In this document: positions 1-11,018 of the stretch, piece by piece
How positions within the stretch are numbered: position 1 is the stretch's first letter
Layout of the letters: the number at the start of each line of letters is the position of its first letter
Assembly: GCA_024642265.1 (NCBI GenBank)
Contig: JAHEBL010000019.1
Location: 1-45,247 of the forward strand
Source: Haliea sp.
GTDB lineage: Bacteria > Pseudomonadota > Gammaproteobacteria > Pseudomonadales > Halieaceae
Length of the DNA: 45,247 nucleotides
Direction of reading: 5' to 3'
The notes under the pieces: model-generated
What the model was told of the DNA's origin: nothing
Databases searched by the model: none
Seen by the model: the letters and a program-made list of their open reading frames with translations, nothing else
Position numbers and translations under genes: made by a program

Positions 1-1145
<1,145 letters not shown>

Positions 1146-2333
1146 TCAATATTCAATGGCTTGCACCCGCCACTCACCATCCTGCTCAAGCAGCTGGCGG
1201 TCACAGCGCGGGTCCGGGTCGGTGGACAGGCAGTTAATCACGACTTCACCCGCCTCCCTGAGTGCGTTTACGGCGGCTGCCAGTGCGGGATCATCGGAGT
1301 CGGGCATACTGATAGCGCCCCGGGGCTCCTCGTCCATAGGCACCAGGGCCAGCAGGGCTTTCAGGTCGGTGGCAAAGCCGGTCGCGGGTCGGGCACGACC
1401 AAATACCGCACCCACATTGTCGTAGCGCCCGCCGTTGGCCAGGGCTTCCCCATGACCAGGCACGTAGGCGGCAAATACTATACCGGTGTGGTAGTGGTAA
1501 CCGCGCAGCTCCGCGAGGTCAAAATAGATATCCAGGCCGGGACGCTGGCGCAGGATAACGGTGGCAACCTCCTGCAAAGCATCCACGGCGGCCACGGCGC
1601 CGGGGGCGCGATCGGCAAACAGTTCGCGGGCGTTTGCCAGCACCGAGTCGTCACCGTGCAGGTCTACCAGGGCGATGATCAATTCAGCCGCACCGGGATC
1701 GACTCCCGCCAGGGCGATGTGAAGGTCGGGTACCGATTTGCGCTGCAGGGCATCAAATACTGTCTGCTCCTGCTCCGCATTCAGCCCGGCGCTGGCAAGC
1801 ACCGCCTGGTATACGCCGACATGCCCGAGGTCCAGGGTAATCGCCACGCCCGGGCTGGACGCATTGATGCCCGCAACCTCAAGCGTCGCCAGCATCAGCC
1901 GCACAATTTCCACATCAGCCGCCAGGCTGTTGTCGCCGTATAGTTCCGCTCCCAGCTGGATGGGGGAGCGCGATGCCAGCAGGGATTTGGGACGCGTATG
2001 CAGGGTGGAACCGGCATAACACAGGCGGGTGACGCCCGGCTGGGCAAGGCTGTGCGCGTCGATGCGAGCGACCTGCGGGGTGATATCAGCACGTACACCC
2101 ATGGTGCGGCCGCTGAGCTGGTCAGTGAGCTTGAAAGTGAGCATGTCCAGGTCTCGGCCCAGGCCAATCAACAGGGACTCGGTGAATTCCATCAGGGGCG
2201 GAATTACCAGCTGGTACCCCCAGCTGTGATACAGGTCGAGCAGGCGCCTGCGCAGGCGCTCCGCGGTGGCGGCCTGGGCCGGAAGGACTTCCTCAATCCC
2301 GTCCGGCAGTTGCCAGCGATCAACGGATGTCAT
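1146..2333 (-). CDS. hisZ: ATP phosphoribosyltransferase regulatory subunit HisZ
   Basis: HisZ is a catalytically dead paralogue of histidyl-tRNA synthetase that partners the short form of HisG in the first step of histidine synthesis. The 395-residue protein begins with the typical RWQLPDGIEEVLP stretch and has a class II synthetase-like body. At the motif 2 position it reads LCYAGSTLHTRP where a true HisRS has an FRxE-type motif, which separates it from a tRNA synthetase. The ATG at 2333 is preceded by GAGGG at good spacing. It sits between the DUF2065 gene and purA. Its presence predicts that this organism has a short-form HisG elsewhere. Confidence 0.95.
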   Translation of the reverse strand: MTSVDRWQLPDGIEEVLPAQAATAERLRRRLLDLYHSWGYQLVIPPLMEFTESLLIGLGRDLDMLTFKLTDQLSGRTMGVRADITPQVARIDAHSLAQPGVTRLCYAGSTLHTRPKSLLASRSPIQLGAELYGDNSLAADVEIVRLMLATLEVAGINASSPGVAITLDLGHVGVYQAVLASAGLNAEQEQTVFDALQRKSVPDLHIALAGVDPGAAELIIALVDLHGDDSVLANARELFADRAPGAVAAVDALQEVATVILRQRPGLDIYFDLAELRGYHYHTGIVFAAYVPGHGEALANGGRYDNVGAVFGRARPATGFATDLKALLALVPMDEEPRGAISMPDSDDPALAAAVNALREAGEVVINCLSTDPDPRCDRQLLEQDGEWRVQAIEY

Positions 2334-2381
2334 TCAGCAACCCTCGATCAGCAAACCTCGACACTTCAGCACACCTCGCCA

Positions 2382-2573
2382 CTAGTGAACCAGATACAGG
2401 ATCACGACCCCGAATACCATACTGCCCAGGCCGATGTTACGGATAACCCGGTCTTCCATCTGGTCAGCCATGCTCAGCAGCTTGCGCCAGCGATCAGGGC
2501 TGATAAAGGGGAGCATGCCTTCAATGATGAAAACGAGAGCGATGGCCGCGGCCAAAACGTGCCAGAAATCCAA
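2382..2573 (-). CDS. Small DUF2065 inner-membrane protein
   Basis: A 63-residue protein with two hydrophobic segments (about residues 5-22 and 44-62) around a basic stretch SPDRWRKLL, typical of the DUF2065 (YjeT-like) family found next to hflC in many proteobacteria. Function is unknown. The start is TTG at 2573, supported by a run of six or more G residues a few bases upstream acting as a ribosome binding site. A gap of 239 bases separates it from hflC, longer than elsewhere in this block, so it may have its own promoter or lie after a partial terminator. Confidence 0.88.
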   Translation of the reverse strand: MDFWHVLAAAIALVFIIEGMLPFISPDRWRKLLSMADQMEDRVIRNIGLGSMVFGVVILYLVH

Positions 2574-2812
2574 ACTTTCCCCCCCTGCGCCACCGCGACC
2601 CGTGCCGAACTTGACAGCGGCGCGACGCCTCCACCGGGTCTGTTATATGTGCCGGTGCCGAGCGCTAGATGCCGCCGGCCACCCCTGAGTAGGTACCCCG
2701 CTGTTGGGAGCACAAAAAACCGCGGGCCCTGCGCTTGTGGTTAAAACGCCGGATCCCACGGTTGGAGAATACTACCACATGCAGTGTGGATAGCACCCGT
2801 GAATTTTAAGCC
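2574..2812. other. Spacer between hflC and DUF2065 gene
   Basis: No convincing gene. On the minus strand a GC-rich stretch (about 2727-2745) is followed by six T residues, which could be a weak terminator after hflC, but I cannot draw a clean stem for it. Confidence 0.3.
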
Positions 2813-3718
2813 CTAGTTGGTCTCAGCCGACTTCGCCGCACCGGGTTTGACACCACTGGAGTCATTCAGGTAGCGAAAGAATTCGCTGTCCGGCTGGATC
2901 ACCATGATGTCGCCGTTGCCGCTGAAAGACTGCTGGTAAGCTCGCAGGCTGCGGGTAAAGGCATAAAACTCGGGATCGCGATTGAACGCCTCGGCATAGA
3001 CCTTGGTTGCAGTGGCATCCCCTTCACCGCGAATCAGCTCAGCGTCGCGATAGGCATTGGCCTGCAGGACGGTCACCTCGCGGTCAGCGGCGGCACGAAT
3101 ACCCTCAGCCAGCTCCTGGCCCTGGGAGCGGTGCTCCCGCGCCTCCTTTTCCCGCTCCGCGTTCATCCGGCGATACACTGACTCGGACACGTCCGGCGGC
3201 AGGTCGATCTGCTTCACCCGCACATCCACGATCTCCACCCCCAGCGACTCCTGGGCAACCACGGTCAACTCCTCGGTGAGATCCGCCATCAGCTCGTCCC
3301 GCTCGCCGGACACCACCTCCTGGATGGTACGCACGGCGACCTGGTTGCGCAGGCCGTTATTGATACGCTGGGACAGCAGGGCCATGGCGCGTGACAGTTC
3401 GCCATTGGTGGCGGTATAGAACTTCGCCGTATCCTTGATCTTGAACTTGGCATAGCTGTCGACAATCAGGGCCTTCTGCTCCTGTGTAAAGAAACGCTCG
3501 GGCTGCGAGTCGACAGTGATCAGGCGGCCGTCAAACTTGCGCACATTGTTGACGAAGGGAATCTTCACGTGCAGGCCCGGCTCCAGATCGGGGTCGACCA
3601 CTTCACCAAATTTAAGCAGCACACCGCGCTCGGTCTGCTTGATGACGTACAGCGCATTGCTGGCCACCAACAGGAGCAGCGCCGCCACCACCAGGAATGT
3701 CATATTTCGTCCGGACAT
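2813..3718 (-). CDS. hflC: HflC, SPFH-domain modulator of FtsH protease
   Basis: HflC forms with HflK a large membrane-anchored, periplasm-facing SPFH/prohibitin assembly that surrounds and modulates the FtsH protease. The 301-residue protein has one N-terminal membrane segment (about residues 8-26), then an SPFH domain (TERGVLLKFGEV onward) and a long charged helix rich in A, E and R (about residues 185-245). Length matches the family. The start is 2 bases after the hflK stop, indicating translational coupling. The C-terminus ends in a short low-complexity tail. Confidence 0.97.
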   Translation of the reverse strand: MSGRNMTFLVVAALLLLVASNALYVIKQTERGVLLKFGEVVDPDLEPGLHVKIPFVNNVRKFDGRLITVDSQPERFFTQEQKALIVDSYAKFKIKDTAKFYTATNGELSRAMALLSQRINNGLRNQVAVRTIQEVVSGERDELMADLTEELTVVAQESLGVEIVDVRVKQIDLPPDVSESVYRRMNAEREKEAREHRSQGQELAEGIRAAADREVTVLQANAYRDAELIRGEGDATATKVYAEAFNRDPEFYAFTRSLRAYQQSFSGNGDIMVIQPDSEFFRYLNDSSGVKPGAAKSAETN

Positions 3719-3720
3719 GA

Positions 3721-4884
3721 TCAGCGACCTCCCCTGCGATTGCCTGCGGCAGCAGCGTCACGACGCAACTGCTCGGTCACGGCATTGGTCAGCTCACGGA
3801 TATTCGAGCTGTCGATAGTGACATCACGCACGGCACCACCGGTACTCTGGCTGCCCAGTTTGTCCAGCGGCAGATACATCATGTTATTACCACCTTCGAC
3901 ATCGACCATCACCTTGTTGGTATTGCTGAACACACCCTGCACTGCGTCCAGGTAGAGTCGCTCACGGGTCACCCCGGGCGCCTTGAGGTATTCCGCCAGC
4001 AACTTGTTGAAGCGCTCCGCCTCACCATCGGCACTGGCTATCACCTGCTCCTTGTAGGCCATCGCTTCTTCCAGCACCCGCTGGGCGCCACCGCGCGCCT
4101 CGGGTACGATGCCGTTGGCATAGGCCTGCGCCTCATTTTTCAGACGCTCCTCATCCTCCCGGGCCTTGATAACGTCATCGAACGCGGCCTGTACCTGGCT
4201 TGGTGGTTTGGATTCATCGACAGTCACCTTGCTGACCAGAATGCCGGTCTCGTAGAGGTTGATGTAGTTCTGCAGGCGCTGGTTTACCTCATCAGCAATC
4301 TGGGCGCGGCCGCCGGTCAGCACCATATCCATGCTGGTCCCGCCGACCACGTGGCGCAATGCACTCTGGGTTGCGTGCTGCAGGGAGACTTCAGGCTCGA
4401 GGACCTTGAGTACGAAACTGGTGGGGTCGTCGATGACGTACTGCACCGAGAGCTTCACCTCGACGATATTCTCGTCCTGTGTGAGCATGATCTCGCGGAA
4501 ACTGACCGCCCGCACCTTGGTGGTGTTGACCTTGATCACCTCATCGATGATGGGCGGATTCCACTGCAGGCCCGGTTGCACGGTATCCAGGTATTTGCCG
4601 AAGCGAAGTACCACCGCCCGCTCCTGCTGATCGATCTGGTAAAAACCCATCAGTCCCCACACCAGCAGGCCACCGGCCGCTATCACGCCCAGCAATGCGC
4701 CGGGAATACCGCCGGAGGAACCGCCTGAGCCGCCTGACTTACGCGAGCCGCCGCCACCGAACATGCCACCCAGCTTGTCCTGTAGCTTCTTCAGGGCCTC
4801 GTCGAGATCTGGAGGACCCTGCTCGCCGCCACCCCAGGGGTCCTTGGGTTTGTTGTTGCCACCACCCGGTTCATTCCAGGCCAT
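3721..4884 (-). CDS. hflK: HflK, SPFH-domain modulator of FtsH protease
   Basis: Partner of HflC in the FtsH-associated complex. The 387-residue protein has the typical glycine-rich cytoplasmic head (MAWNEPGGGNNKPKDPWGGG, then more G/S-rich sequence to residue 59), a single membrane segment at about residues 60-81, the SPFH domain (QQERAVVLRFGKY onward) and a C-terminal coiled region. The ATG at 4884 follows TAGGAG at ideal spacing. It lies 81 bases downstream of hflX and is directly coupled to hflC. Confidence 0.97.
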   Translation of the reverse strand: MAWNEPGGGNNKPKDPWGGGEQGPPDLDEALKKLQDKLGGMFGGGGSRKSGGSGGSSGGIPGALLGVIAAGGLLVWGLMGFYQIDQQERAVVLRFGKYLDTVQPGLQWNPPIIDEVIKVNTTKVRAVSFREIMLTQDENIVEVKLSVQYVIDDPTSFVLKVLEPEVSLQHATQSALRHVVGGTSMDMVLTGGRAQIADEVNQRLQNYINLYETGILVSKVTVDESKPPSQVQAAFDDVIKAREDEERLKNEAQAYANGIVPEARGGAQRVLEEAMAYKEQVIASADGEAERFNKLLAEYLKAPGVTRERLYLDAVQGVFSNTNKVMVDVEGGNNMMYLPLDKLGSQSTGGAVRDVTIDSSNIRELTNAVTEQLRRDAAAAGNRRGGR

Positions 4885-4965
4885 AGTTAACTCCTAAGTC
4901 AAAAGTCGTGAGAGTCTAACAAATTTTATCCGCTTTGCGTCATTGATCCCGGCGATAAGCGGGCC

Positions 4966-6237
4966 TCAAAACAATGGTTCCGGCCCCTTCTTCGTCAACC
5001 GGTTCCAGTCGGCACGGGGCAGTCTGACGCTGAGGTGTGCCACGCCGTCGTCGCTGTAATCTTCCGACTCCACTGCTCCCAGGCGATACAGCGCCGCGCG
5101 CAGCCCTCCCTCGTCGGGGCCAATATCGATGGACTCGTTCACCATGTCCCTGCCCACCAGCTCGGCTATAGCCTGCAGCAGCAGTTCCGTGCCGGCGCCT
5201 GTAGCGGCGCTCACCCACACCCGCTCGGGCACCCCGTCGACGTTGCGATCTATACGCGGCTCCTGCTCCAGCAGATCCAATTTGTTGTATACCTGCAGCT
5301 GTGGAATCCGGTCAGCGCCGATTTCCGCCAGCACATCGTGCACCTGGTGGATATTGTCCTCGCGCTGCTCCGCGGCGGCATCAATGACATGCAGCAGCAG
5401 GTCGGCGCTGAGGGTCTCTTCCAGGGTCGCCTTGAACGCCGCGACCAACTTATGCGGCAGATGGGCTATAAAACCAACGGTATCCACCAGCACTACCGGA
5501 CCCACATTTTCCAGGTCCAGCCGGCGCAGGGTGGGGTCGAGAGTGGCGAACAACTGGTTCGCGGCGTAGACCCGGGATTCAGTCAGGTAATTGAACAGGG
5601 TGGACTTACCCGCGTTGGTATAACCAACCAGTGAGACTAACGGCACCTCTGCCCGCCGCCGGGAACGGCGGCCGTTATCGCGCTGTTTGCGCACTTTCTC
5701 GAGTCGCGCCAGGATCGACTTGATCCGTGCCCGCAACAGGCGACGGTCGGTTTCCAACTGGGTTTCCCCCGGACCGCGCAGCCCGATACCCCCCTTTTGT
5801 CGCTCGAGGTGGGTCCAACCCCTCACCAGCCGCGTACTCATATGCTGCAACTGGGCCAGCTCTACCTGCAGCTTTCCCTCGTGGGTGCGGGCCCGCTGGG
5901 CGAAGATATCGAGAATCAGGCCGGTGCGATCCAGCACCCGACACTGCAGCTCCTTTTCCAGGTTGCGCTCCTGGCTGGGGCTGAGGGAGTGATTGAACAT
6001 GACGATGTGCGCATCGTGCTCCCGCACAGCGTCGGCAATCTCCTGCAGCTTGCCGCTGCCGACGAAGGTCCGCGAATCGGGCACCTCCCGGGCGCCCATA
6101 ACAAAGGCCACGGGGTCACCTCCGGCGGAGATGACCAGTTCCTCAAATTCGCGCGGGTCCTCGCGATCGTGTTCGCTGGCTAGATTGAGATGAACGAGCA
6201 CAGCGCATTCACCCGAATCGGGACGATCAAAAAACAA
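4966..6237 (-). CDS. hflX: Ribosome-associated GTPase HflX
   Basis: HflX is a GTPase that binds the 50S subunit and splits stalled ribosomes after stress. The 423-residue protein has the N-terminal HflX domain, a basic helical linker (about residues 160-196) with the family signature GGIGLRGPGETQLE, and a G domain with Walker A GYTNAGKST at 205-213, DTVGF as G3 and NKLD as G4. The start is TTG at 6237, preceded by GAGGT; this aligns the N-terminus (FFDRPDSGE) with the E. coli start, so the longer reading is preferred. It is 68 bases downstream of hfq. Confidence 0.96.
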   Translation of the reverse strand: MFFDRPDSGECAVLVHLNLASEHDREDPREFEELVISAGGDPVAFVMGAREVPDSRTFVGSGKLQEIADAVREHDAHIVMFNHSLSPSQERNLEKELQCRVLDRTGLILDIFAQRARTHEGKLQVELAQLQHMSTRLVRGWTHLERQKGGIGLRGPGETQLETDRRLLRARIKSILARLEKVRKQRDNGRRSRRRAEVPLVSLVGYTNAGKSTLFNYLTESRVYAANQLFATLDPTLRRLDLENVGPVVLVDTVGFIAHLPHKLVAAFKATLEETLSADLLLHVIDAAAEQREDNIHQVHDVLAEIGADRIPQLQVYNKLDLLEQEPRIDRNVDGVPERVWVSAATGAGTELLLQAIAELVGRDMVNESIDIGPDEGGLRAALYRLGAVESEDYSDDGVAHLSVRLPRADWNRLTKKGPEPLF

Positions 6238-6305
6238 TACTACCTCGGCGGGTTAACCAATTGAGCGGGCGGTCACCCAGGGACGGGCGACCAACGCATG
6301 AGCCC

Positions 6306-6563
6306 CTAGCTGTCGCCACCATCTTCTTCGTCTTCGGGCGGGTTCTGCAGCGGCATGCGCACGACCCGCGAAGGCACGACGGTTGAAATGGCGTGCTTGT
6401 AAACCATCTGGCTCACGGTATTTTTCAGCAGCACCACAAACTGATCGAAAGACTCGATCTGGCCCTGCAGCTTGATCCCGTTCACCAGGTAGATGGAAAC
6501 GGGGACGCGTTCCTTACGCAAGATATTCAGGTAAGGGTCTTGTAGAGTGTGCCCTTTTGACAT
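6306..6563 (-). CDS. hfq: RNA chaperone Hfq
   Basis: Hfq is the hexameric Sm-like protein that pairs small RNAs with mRNAs. With the ATG at 6563 the product is 85 residues: the N-terminus [13 protein letters not shown], Sm1 core around [15 protein letters not shown] and Sm2 [12 protein letters not shown] are all present, including Gln8, Tyr55, Lys56 and His57 in E. coli numbering, followed by a short acidic tail rich in E and D. An in-frame ATG at 6584 is rejected because it would place the strong AGGAGGAGTT ribosome site inside the gene. It lies in the classic miaA-hfq-hflX order. Confidence 0.98.
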   Translation of the reverse strand: MSKGHTLQDPYLNILRKERVPVSIYLVNGIKLQGQIESFDQFVVLLKNTVSQMVYKHAISTVVPSRVVRMPLQNPPEDEEDGGDS

Positions 6564-6577
6564 AACTCCTCCTAAAA

Positions 6578-6592
6578 GACTCAAATCGAGTC
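6578..6592 (-). promoter_or_regulatory. Small stem-loop directly upstream of the hfq ribosome site
   Basis: On the minus strand GACTC-GATTT-GAGTC forms a perfect 5-base-pair stem with a 5-base loop, followed at once by TTTT and then AGGAGG of hfq. A short hairpin plus a U tract is the kind of site Hfq binds, and hfq translation is autoregulated in E. coli. That this hairpin serves autoregulation here is inference. Confidence 0.4.
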
Positions 6593-6707
6593 GAAAAAGT
6601 GATAAAAGCGTCTAACTTCGCACTGTTATTACGGCTTCCATGCCCATACCAGGAGCGAATGCGAGGTGCTAATCGCGCCTGGCAGCAAACCAGAGCGCCC
6701 CAGCATA

Positions 6708-7706
6708 CTATAGTGGGGGCCTATCAAGATAGTTCAAGGCCAGCTCAACCGGCTTTTGTCCCATGCCCGATCGTGCGTAATCAGACTCCTGAGGCTGCGC
6801 CAGGTTCCCGGCGGCATCAGTATAAATCCAGTGCAGATCCGGCCACTTGCGCAGCCAGGTCAACTGGCGCTTGGCCAGTTGGCGCGTCGCCGCAATGGCA
6901 CGTCCCACTGCTGTCTCCAGCGAACACTCCCCGGCCAGGTGCTCCCAGAGCTGGCGATAGCCAACGGCGCGCATGGCCGGCAGGTCAGGGGTCAGGTCAC
7001 CGCGCCGGTACAGGTTTGTAACCTCCTCAAGCAGGCCCGCCGCCATCATCTGTTCAAACCGCAGGGCAATGCGCTGGTGCAGCACCGACCGCTGTCGCGG
7101 GCAGATCGCCAACTGCACTACCCGGTACTGCCGGGCCGGCACCGGCTGGCTCTTCTGCCGGCGCTGCCACTCGGACATGGGAATACCGCTGCTGCGATAA
7201 ACTTCCAGGGCACGCCCCAGGCGCTGGGAGTGCCTGGGATGTATTCGCCCTGCGGATTCGGGGTCCACCTCCGCGAGGCGGGCGTGCAGCCAGGGCCAGC
7301 CGTGAGTCGCCGCCTCTGCCTCGATCTCCCGGCGGATATCAACATTGGCGGGGGGCATATCGGCGAGCCCCTCGAGGAAAGCCCTGAAATAGAGCATCGT
7401 ACCCCCCACCAGCAGCGGGGTAGCACCCCGCGCGCGGATCTCACCCACCAGTCTGTGGGCATCGGTTGCGAAATCCGCCGCCGAGTAGGCCTGGGACGGA
7501 TCGCGGATGTCAATCAGGTGGTGGGGATAAGCGGGCTTGGCGCTGCCAATATCCAGGCCGCGGTAAACAAGGGCGGAATCCACGCTGACGAGCTCGCAGT
7601 TGCGCGCCCGGGCGAGCTCTATGGCGAGGTCTGTCTTGCCTGAGGCGGTTGGGCCCATCAGGCAGATAACCAGTGGTCCGGGATCGCCTGCCAATGCGTC
7701 AGTCAC
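6708..7706 (-). CDS. miaA: tRNA dimethylallyltransferase
   Basis: MiaA adds a dimethylallyl group to A37 of tRNAs reading U-initial codons. The P-loop GPTASGKT is at residues 18-25, with [16 protein letters not shown] and [11 protein letters not shown] following, and the length (332 residues) is close to the usual 310-320. The frame is also open to a TTG at 7727, but the GTG at 7706 has AGGA at good spacing and gives the same distance to the P-loop as the E. coli protein. It lies 64 bases after mutL and 144 bases before hfq. Confidence 0.95.
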   Translation of the reverse strand: MTDALAGDPGPLVICLMGPTASGKTDLAIELARARNCELVSVDSALVYRGLDIGSAKPAYPHHLIDIRDPSQAYSAADFATDAHRLVGEIRARGATPLLVGGTMLYFRAFLEGLADMPPANVDIRREIEAEAATHGWPWLHARLAEVDPESAGRIHPRHSQRLGRALEVYRSSGIPMSEWQRRQKSQPVPARQYRVVQLAICPRQRSVLHQRIALRFEQMMAAGLLEEVTNLYRRGDLTPDLPAMRAVGYRQLWEHLAGECSLETAVGRAIAATRQLAKRQLTWLRKWPDLHWIYTDAAGNLAQPQESDYARSGMGQKPVELALNYLDRPPL

Positions 7707-7770
7707 CGCATGTCCTGTCTTTTGCAATCTGTTGTGGTTACGCGGGACCGCGGCCTGCCGGACGCCAGCT

Positions 7771-9621
7771 TCAGCGACCGCGCAGGAACAGCTTGTCCAG
7801 CTCCTCGATACTCAGCTGGGTCCAGGTGGGTCGACCATGGTTACACTGGCCCGACCGCTCGGTTTCCTCCATATCACGCAGCAGGGCATTCATTTCCGGA
7901 ATGGTGAGGCGGCGGTTGGCCCGCACCGAACCATGGCAGGCCATGGTGGAAAGAATTTCATCGAGATGCCCTTCGATCCGGTCGGAGCTGCCAAATTCGA
8001 TCAGATCCGCCAGTACGTCCCTGAGCAACTGCTCCACGTCGGAATCCCGCAGCGATACCGGGATCTGGCGGATCACCAGGGACTCTTCCCCCGCCACTTC
8101 CACCACCATGCCGAGCCCCCGGAACAATTCGGCGTGTTCCCCGGCAACCTGCACCTCGCGCTGACTCACCGCCACCGCGCGCGGCACCAGCAGGGGCTGA
8201 CTGCGAATACCCTCTTGCGACCGGGCAGTTTTGAGCCGCTCATAGGTGATTCGCTCGTGGGCGGCGTGCATATCCACCAGCACCAGGCCATGGGCATTTT
8301 CGGCAAGGATATAAATACCCCTGAGCTGGGCCAGGGCGTAACCCAGGGGCGGCACCTCCTGTCCATCGCCCGCGTCGGGCAGGCTGTGGAGGCGGCCGTA
8401 GTCGCGCACCTGCTCCATCGCCTGCCCCGGTGCGGGCGCCGCCGGGGCGCGATAACCACCGTAGTCCGCAAAGCCGCGGGCGGGGACTGGCTGGGCACCC
8501 AGGGAGAGCCCGCCCTGCTGGCGGATCTCACCGGTGGCCACATCCACCAGCAACCCGTCTTCAACACCATCTCCCACGGCGCGCAGCCCGTCGGTGCCAC
8601 CCGGGTTGTCGCCCGGGCGGACATCCGCCAGCGCCCGGTGCAGGCTGGAAAAAATAAAGTTGTGAACTGCGCGCCCGTCGCGAAAGCGGACCTCATGCTT
8701 GGTGGGGTGCACGTTTACGTCGACCTGGGCGGGATCGAGCTCCAGGTAGAGCACAAAAGCCGGGTGCCGGCCATGGTAGAGCACGTCGCGATACGCCTGC
8801 TTCACGGCGTGAGCCACCAGCCGGTCGCGAATAACCCGGCCGTTGACAAAAAAATACTGCAGGTCCGCCTGGCTGCGGGAAAACGTGGGCAGGCCCACCC
8901 AGCCCCACAACTTGATATGCGGCAACTCAGTTTCGATATAGAGCGCCTGCTCCATAAACGCCGGGCCGCAGACCGTGGCAACCCTGCGCTGGCGCTCGGC
9001 CTGGCTGTGACCGGGTTTGAGATTGTGCAGCACCCGGCCGTTGTGGCGCAGGCTGAAAGCCACATCGAAACGGGACAGGGCGAGACGCTTTACCACCTCT
9101 TCAAGGTGGTTAAACTCGGTTTTCTCAGTGCGCAGGAACTTGCGCCGGGCAGGCGTGTTGAAAAACAGGTCACGCACTTCCACCGTGGTGCCGCGCGGGT
9201 GCGGAGCGGGCTTCAACTGCACCTCCATCTCGCGGCCCTCGCAGGCGGCGCAGCTGCCCTGGCTGCCATCATCCGCGTCATTGCTGGTCAGTGTGAGGCG
9301 GGACACAGAGCCGATACTGGCCAGCGCCTCGCCGCGAAAGCCCAGGCTGCCCACCTGCTCCAGGTCTTCCAGGGAGGCGATCTTGCTGGTGGCGTGACGG
9401 GCCAGGGCCAGCGGCAGGTCCTGTGCCGCCATACCGCTGCCGTTATCCCGGATGCGGATCAGTTTACTGCCACCGGCTTCCACGTCGATATCCACCCGGG
9501 TGGCACCTGCATCGAGGCTGTTTTCCAGTACCTCCTTGACCACGGAGGCGGGGCGCTCGACCACCTCACCGGCGGCAATCTGGTTGGCCAGCCTGGGGCT
9601 GAGTAGGAGGATACGGGACAT
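7771..9621 (-). CDS. mutL: DNA mismatch repair protein MutL, endonuclease type
   Basis: MutL couples mismatch recognition by MutS to strand removal. The 616-residue protein has the GHKL ATPase head: ENSLDAGA (motif I), DNGSGM (motif II) and GFRGEAL (motif III). The C-terminal domain carries [12 protein letters not shown] from residue 450, the metal-binding motif written DQHA(X)2E(X)4E, plus ACHGSVR and CNHGRP near residues 562 and 593. These are the marks of MutL proteins with their own nicking activity, found in bacteria without MutH, unlike E. coli. The gene starts 13 bases after the amiC stop, so the two are probably one transcript. Confidence 0.97.
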   Translation of the reverse strand: MSRILLLSPRLANQIAAGEVVERPASVVKEVLENSLDAGATRVDIDVEAGGSKLIRIRDNGSGMAAQDLPLALARHATSKIASLEDLEQVGSLGFRGEALASIGSVSRLTLTSNDADDGSQGSCAACEGREMEVQLKPAPHPRGTTVEVRDLFFNTPARRKFLRTEKTEFNHLEEVVKRLALSRFDVAFSLRHNGRVLHNLKPGHSQAERQRRVATVCGPAFMEQALYIETELPHIKLWGWVGLPTFSRSQADLQYFFVNGRVIRDRLVAHAVKQAYRDVLYHGRHPAFVLYLELDPAQVDVNVHPTKHEVRFRDGRAVHNFIFSSLHRALADVRPGDNPGGTDGLRAVGDGVEDGLLVDVATGEIRQQGGLSLGAQPVPARGFADYGGYRAPAAPAPGQAMEQVRDYGRLHSLPDAGDGQEVPPLGYALAQLRGIYILAENAHGLVLVDMHAAHERITYERLKTARSQEGIRSQPLLVPRAVAVSQREVQVAGEHAELFRGLGMVVEVAGEESLVIRQIPVSLRDSDVEQLLRDVLADLIEFGSSDRIEGHLDEILSTMACHGSVRANRRLTIPEMNALLRDMEETERSGQCNHGRPTWTQLSIEELDKLFLRGR

Positions 9622-9634
9622 TCAGCGCATTACA

Positions 9635-10942
9635 TCAGGTAGTGGGGATAAGCAGTTTCTGCCCCACCAGGATTTTTTCGCCGCTGATGCCGTTGCGGAT
9701 CTTGAGATCGGACAGGGGAACATTGAAGCGCTCGGCAATCCCTGACAGGGTGTCACCACGCGCGATTATGTACTGCTGGCCAATCTGCTGTTTTTGCCAG
9801 GCAATGAGTGTCCCGGAGGGTGGGTGCGCCAGAAACCACTCGCGTATGCCGGCATGGATCGCCCGGGCCATCTTTTTCTGGTAAGCGCTGGTAGACAACA
9901 GCTTCGATTCGGAAGGATTGGAGATGAAGCCGGTCTCCACCAGTATGGAAGGTATGTCCGGCGACTTCAGCACTGCGAAGCCCGCCTGCTCTACCCGGGT
10001 CTTGTGCAGCTTGGCAACGGTATCCACCTTTCGCAGTACCCGTTCGCCCAGTTTCAGGCTGTTGTCCAGGGTGGAGGTCATGGACAGGTCTGCCAGCACA
10101 CCTGCCAGCACGTCGTCCTTGTCGGAGAGGGTCACCCCGCCCACCAGGTCGGACGCATTTTCCCGCTGGGCAAGGTAGCTTGCGGCGGTTGATGTGGCAC
10201 CCTGGGTAGACAGCGCGTAGACCGAAGCACCATGGGCTTCGCGTCGCTTGAAAGCATCGGCATGAATCGAAACGAACAGGTCTGCCTGACGCTCCCGCGC
10301 CAGGTCGCGACGACCGCGCAAACTGATGTAATAGTCGCCGGTGCGGATCATGCTGGGCTGAAACCCCTTGTCTGCCTTAAGCAGGGCGTTCAGCTCTTTG
10401 GCGATGGCCAGCACCACGTCCTTCTCGCGATGCCGGTTGGGGCCGATAGCGCCAGGGTCCTCGCCACCGTGACCGGCGTCTATGGCAATGATGATATCGC
10501 GCTTGTTGGTGTGCTGGACGCTCTTGGTCGGCTGGGGCTGGGCCTGGGCCCGCGGAGCCTTGTCGTACAGATCGAGCACCAGGCGATCTCCCGCCTGCTC
10601 ATTGGCCTTGAGGAAAAAACTGCGGGGCTTCACGTCAGCGCTCAGCTCCAGCACAACCCGCAGGTCTTCGCCATCACGCACGCCGGTGCGCACCAGTTGA
10701 ACCGGGGTTCCGTCCAGCTTGAGGTCGGCGACGCTGGCCTTGATAGTGGCATTTTCCAGGTCGAGCACAATGCGACCGGGGTTTTCCAGCACGATCAGCT
10801 TGTGGTCAGCAGGGCCGGTCAGGTCAAATACGATCCGAGTGTGGTCTGGTGCGCGCCACAACCGCACATCATGCACCTCCACCGACCACGCCGGGAATGC
10901 CGAAAGCATTCCAAGTATGGCCCAGACCCACATCCTGCCCAT
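9635..10942 (-). CDS. amiC: N-acetylmuramoyl-L-alanine amidase with AMIN and LysM domains
   Basis: A periplasmic zinc amidase that cleaves the amide bond between muramic acid and the stem peptide during daughter-cell separation. From the ATG at 10942 (GGGAG upstream) it is 435 residues: a signal peptide (about 1-20), AMIN domain (about 22-125), Amidase_3 domain with zinc ligands in DAGHGG, the E of EKDVVL and SIHADAF, a catalytic Glu in LVETGFISN, and a C-terminal LysM at 391-435. The AMIN plus LysM layout fits AmiB/AmiC of pseudomonads; the AmiB or AmiC name cannot be settled from sequence alone. Upstream in-frame codons to 11050 would hide the signal peptide and are rejected. Confidence 0.93.
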   Translation of the reverse strand: MGRMWVWAILGMLSAFPAWSVEVHDVRLWRAPDHTRIVFDLTGPADHKLIVLENPGRIVLDLENATIKASVADLKLDGTPVQLVRTGVRDGEDLRVVLELSADVKPRSFFLKANEQAGDRLVLDLYDKAPRAQAQPQPTKSVQHTNKRDIIIAIDAGHGGEDPGAIGPNRHREKDVVLAIAKELNALLKADKGFQPSMIRTGDYYISLRGRRDLARERQADLFVSIHADAFKRREAHGASVYALSTQGATSTAASYLAQRENASDLVGGVTLSDKDDVLAGVLADLSMTSTLDNSLKLGERVLRKVDTVAKLHKTRVEQAGFAVLKSPDIPSILVETGFISNPSESKLLSTSAYQKKMARAIHAGIREWFLAHPPSGTLIAWQKQQIGQQYIIARGDTLSGIAERFNVPLSDLKIRNGISGEKILVGQKLLIPTT

Positions 10943-11018
10943 GTCACTCCCGCCGTTTGTGCCGCGGCCTTTTGCATTTATATTCGCTGGCGGCCGGGGC
11001 TGGTCTTCTGGTTCTGTT

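Noticed and set aside
7600-9606. Long open frame (668 codons) on the plus strand opposite mutL
   Set aside because: Mirror of mutL codon use in GC-rich DNA; rich in His, Gln and Arg, no family features, no ribosome site; mutL is certain.
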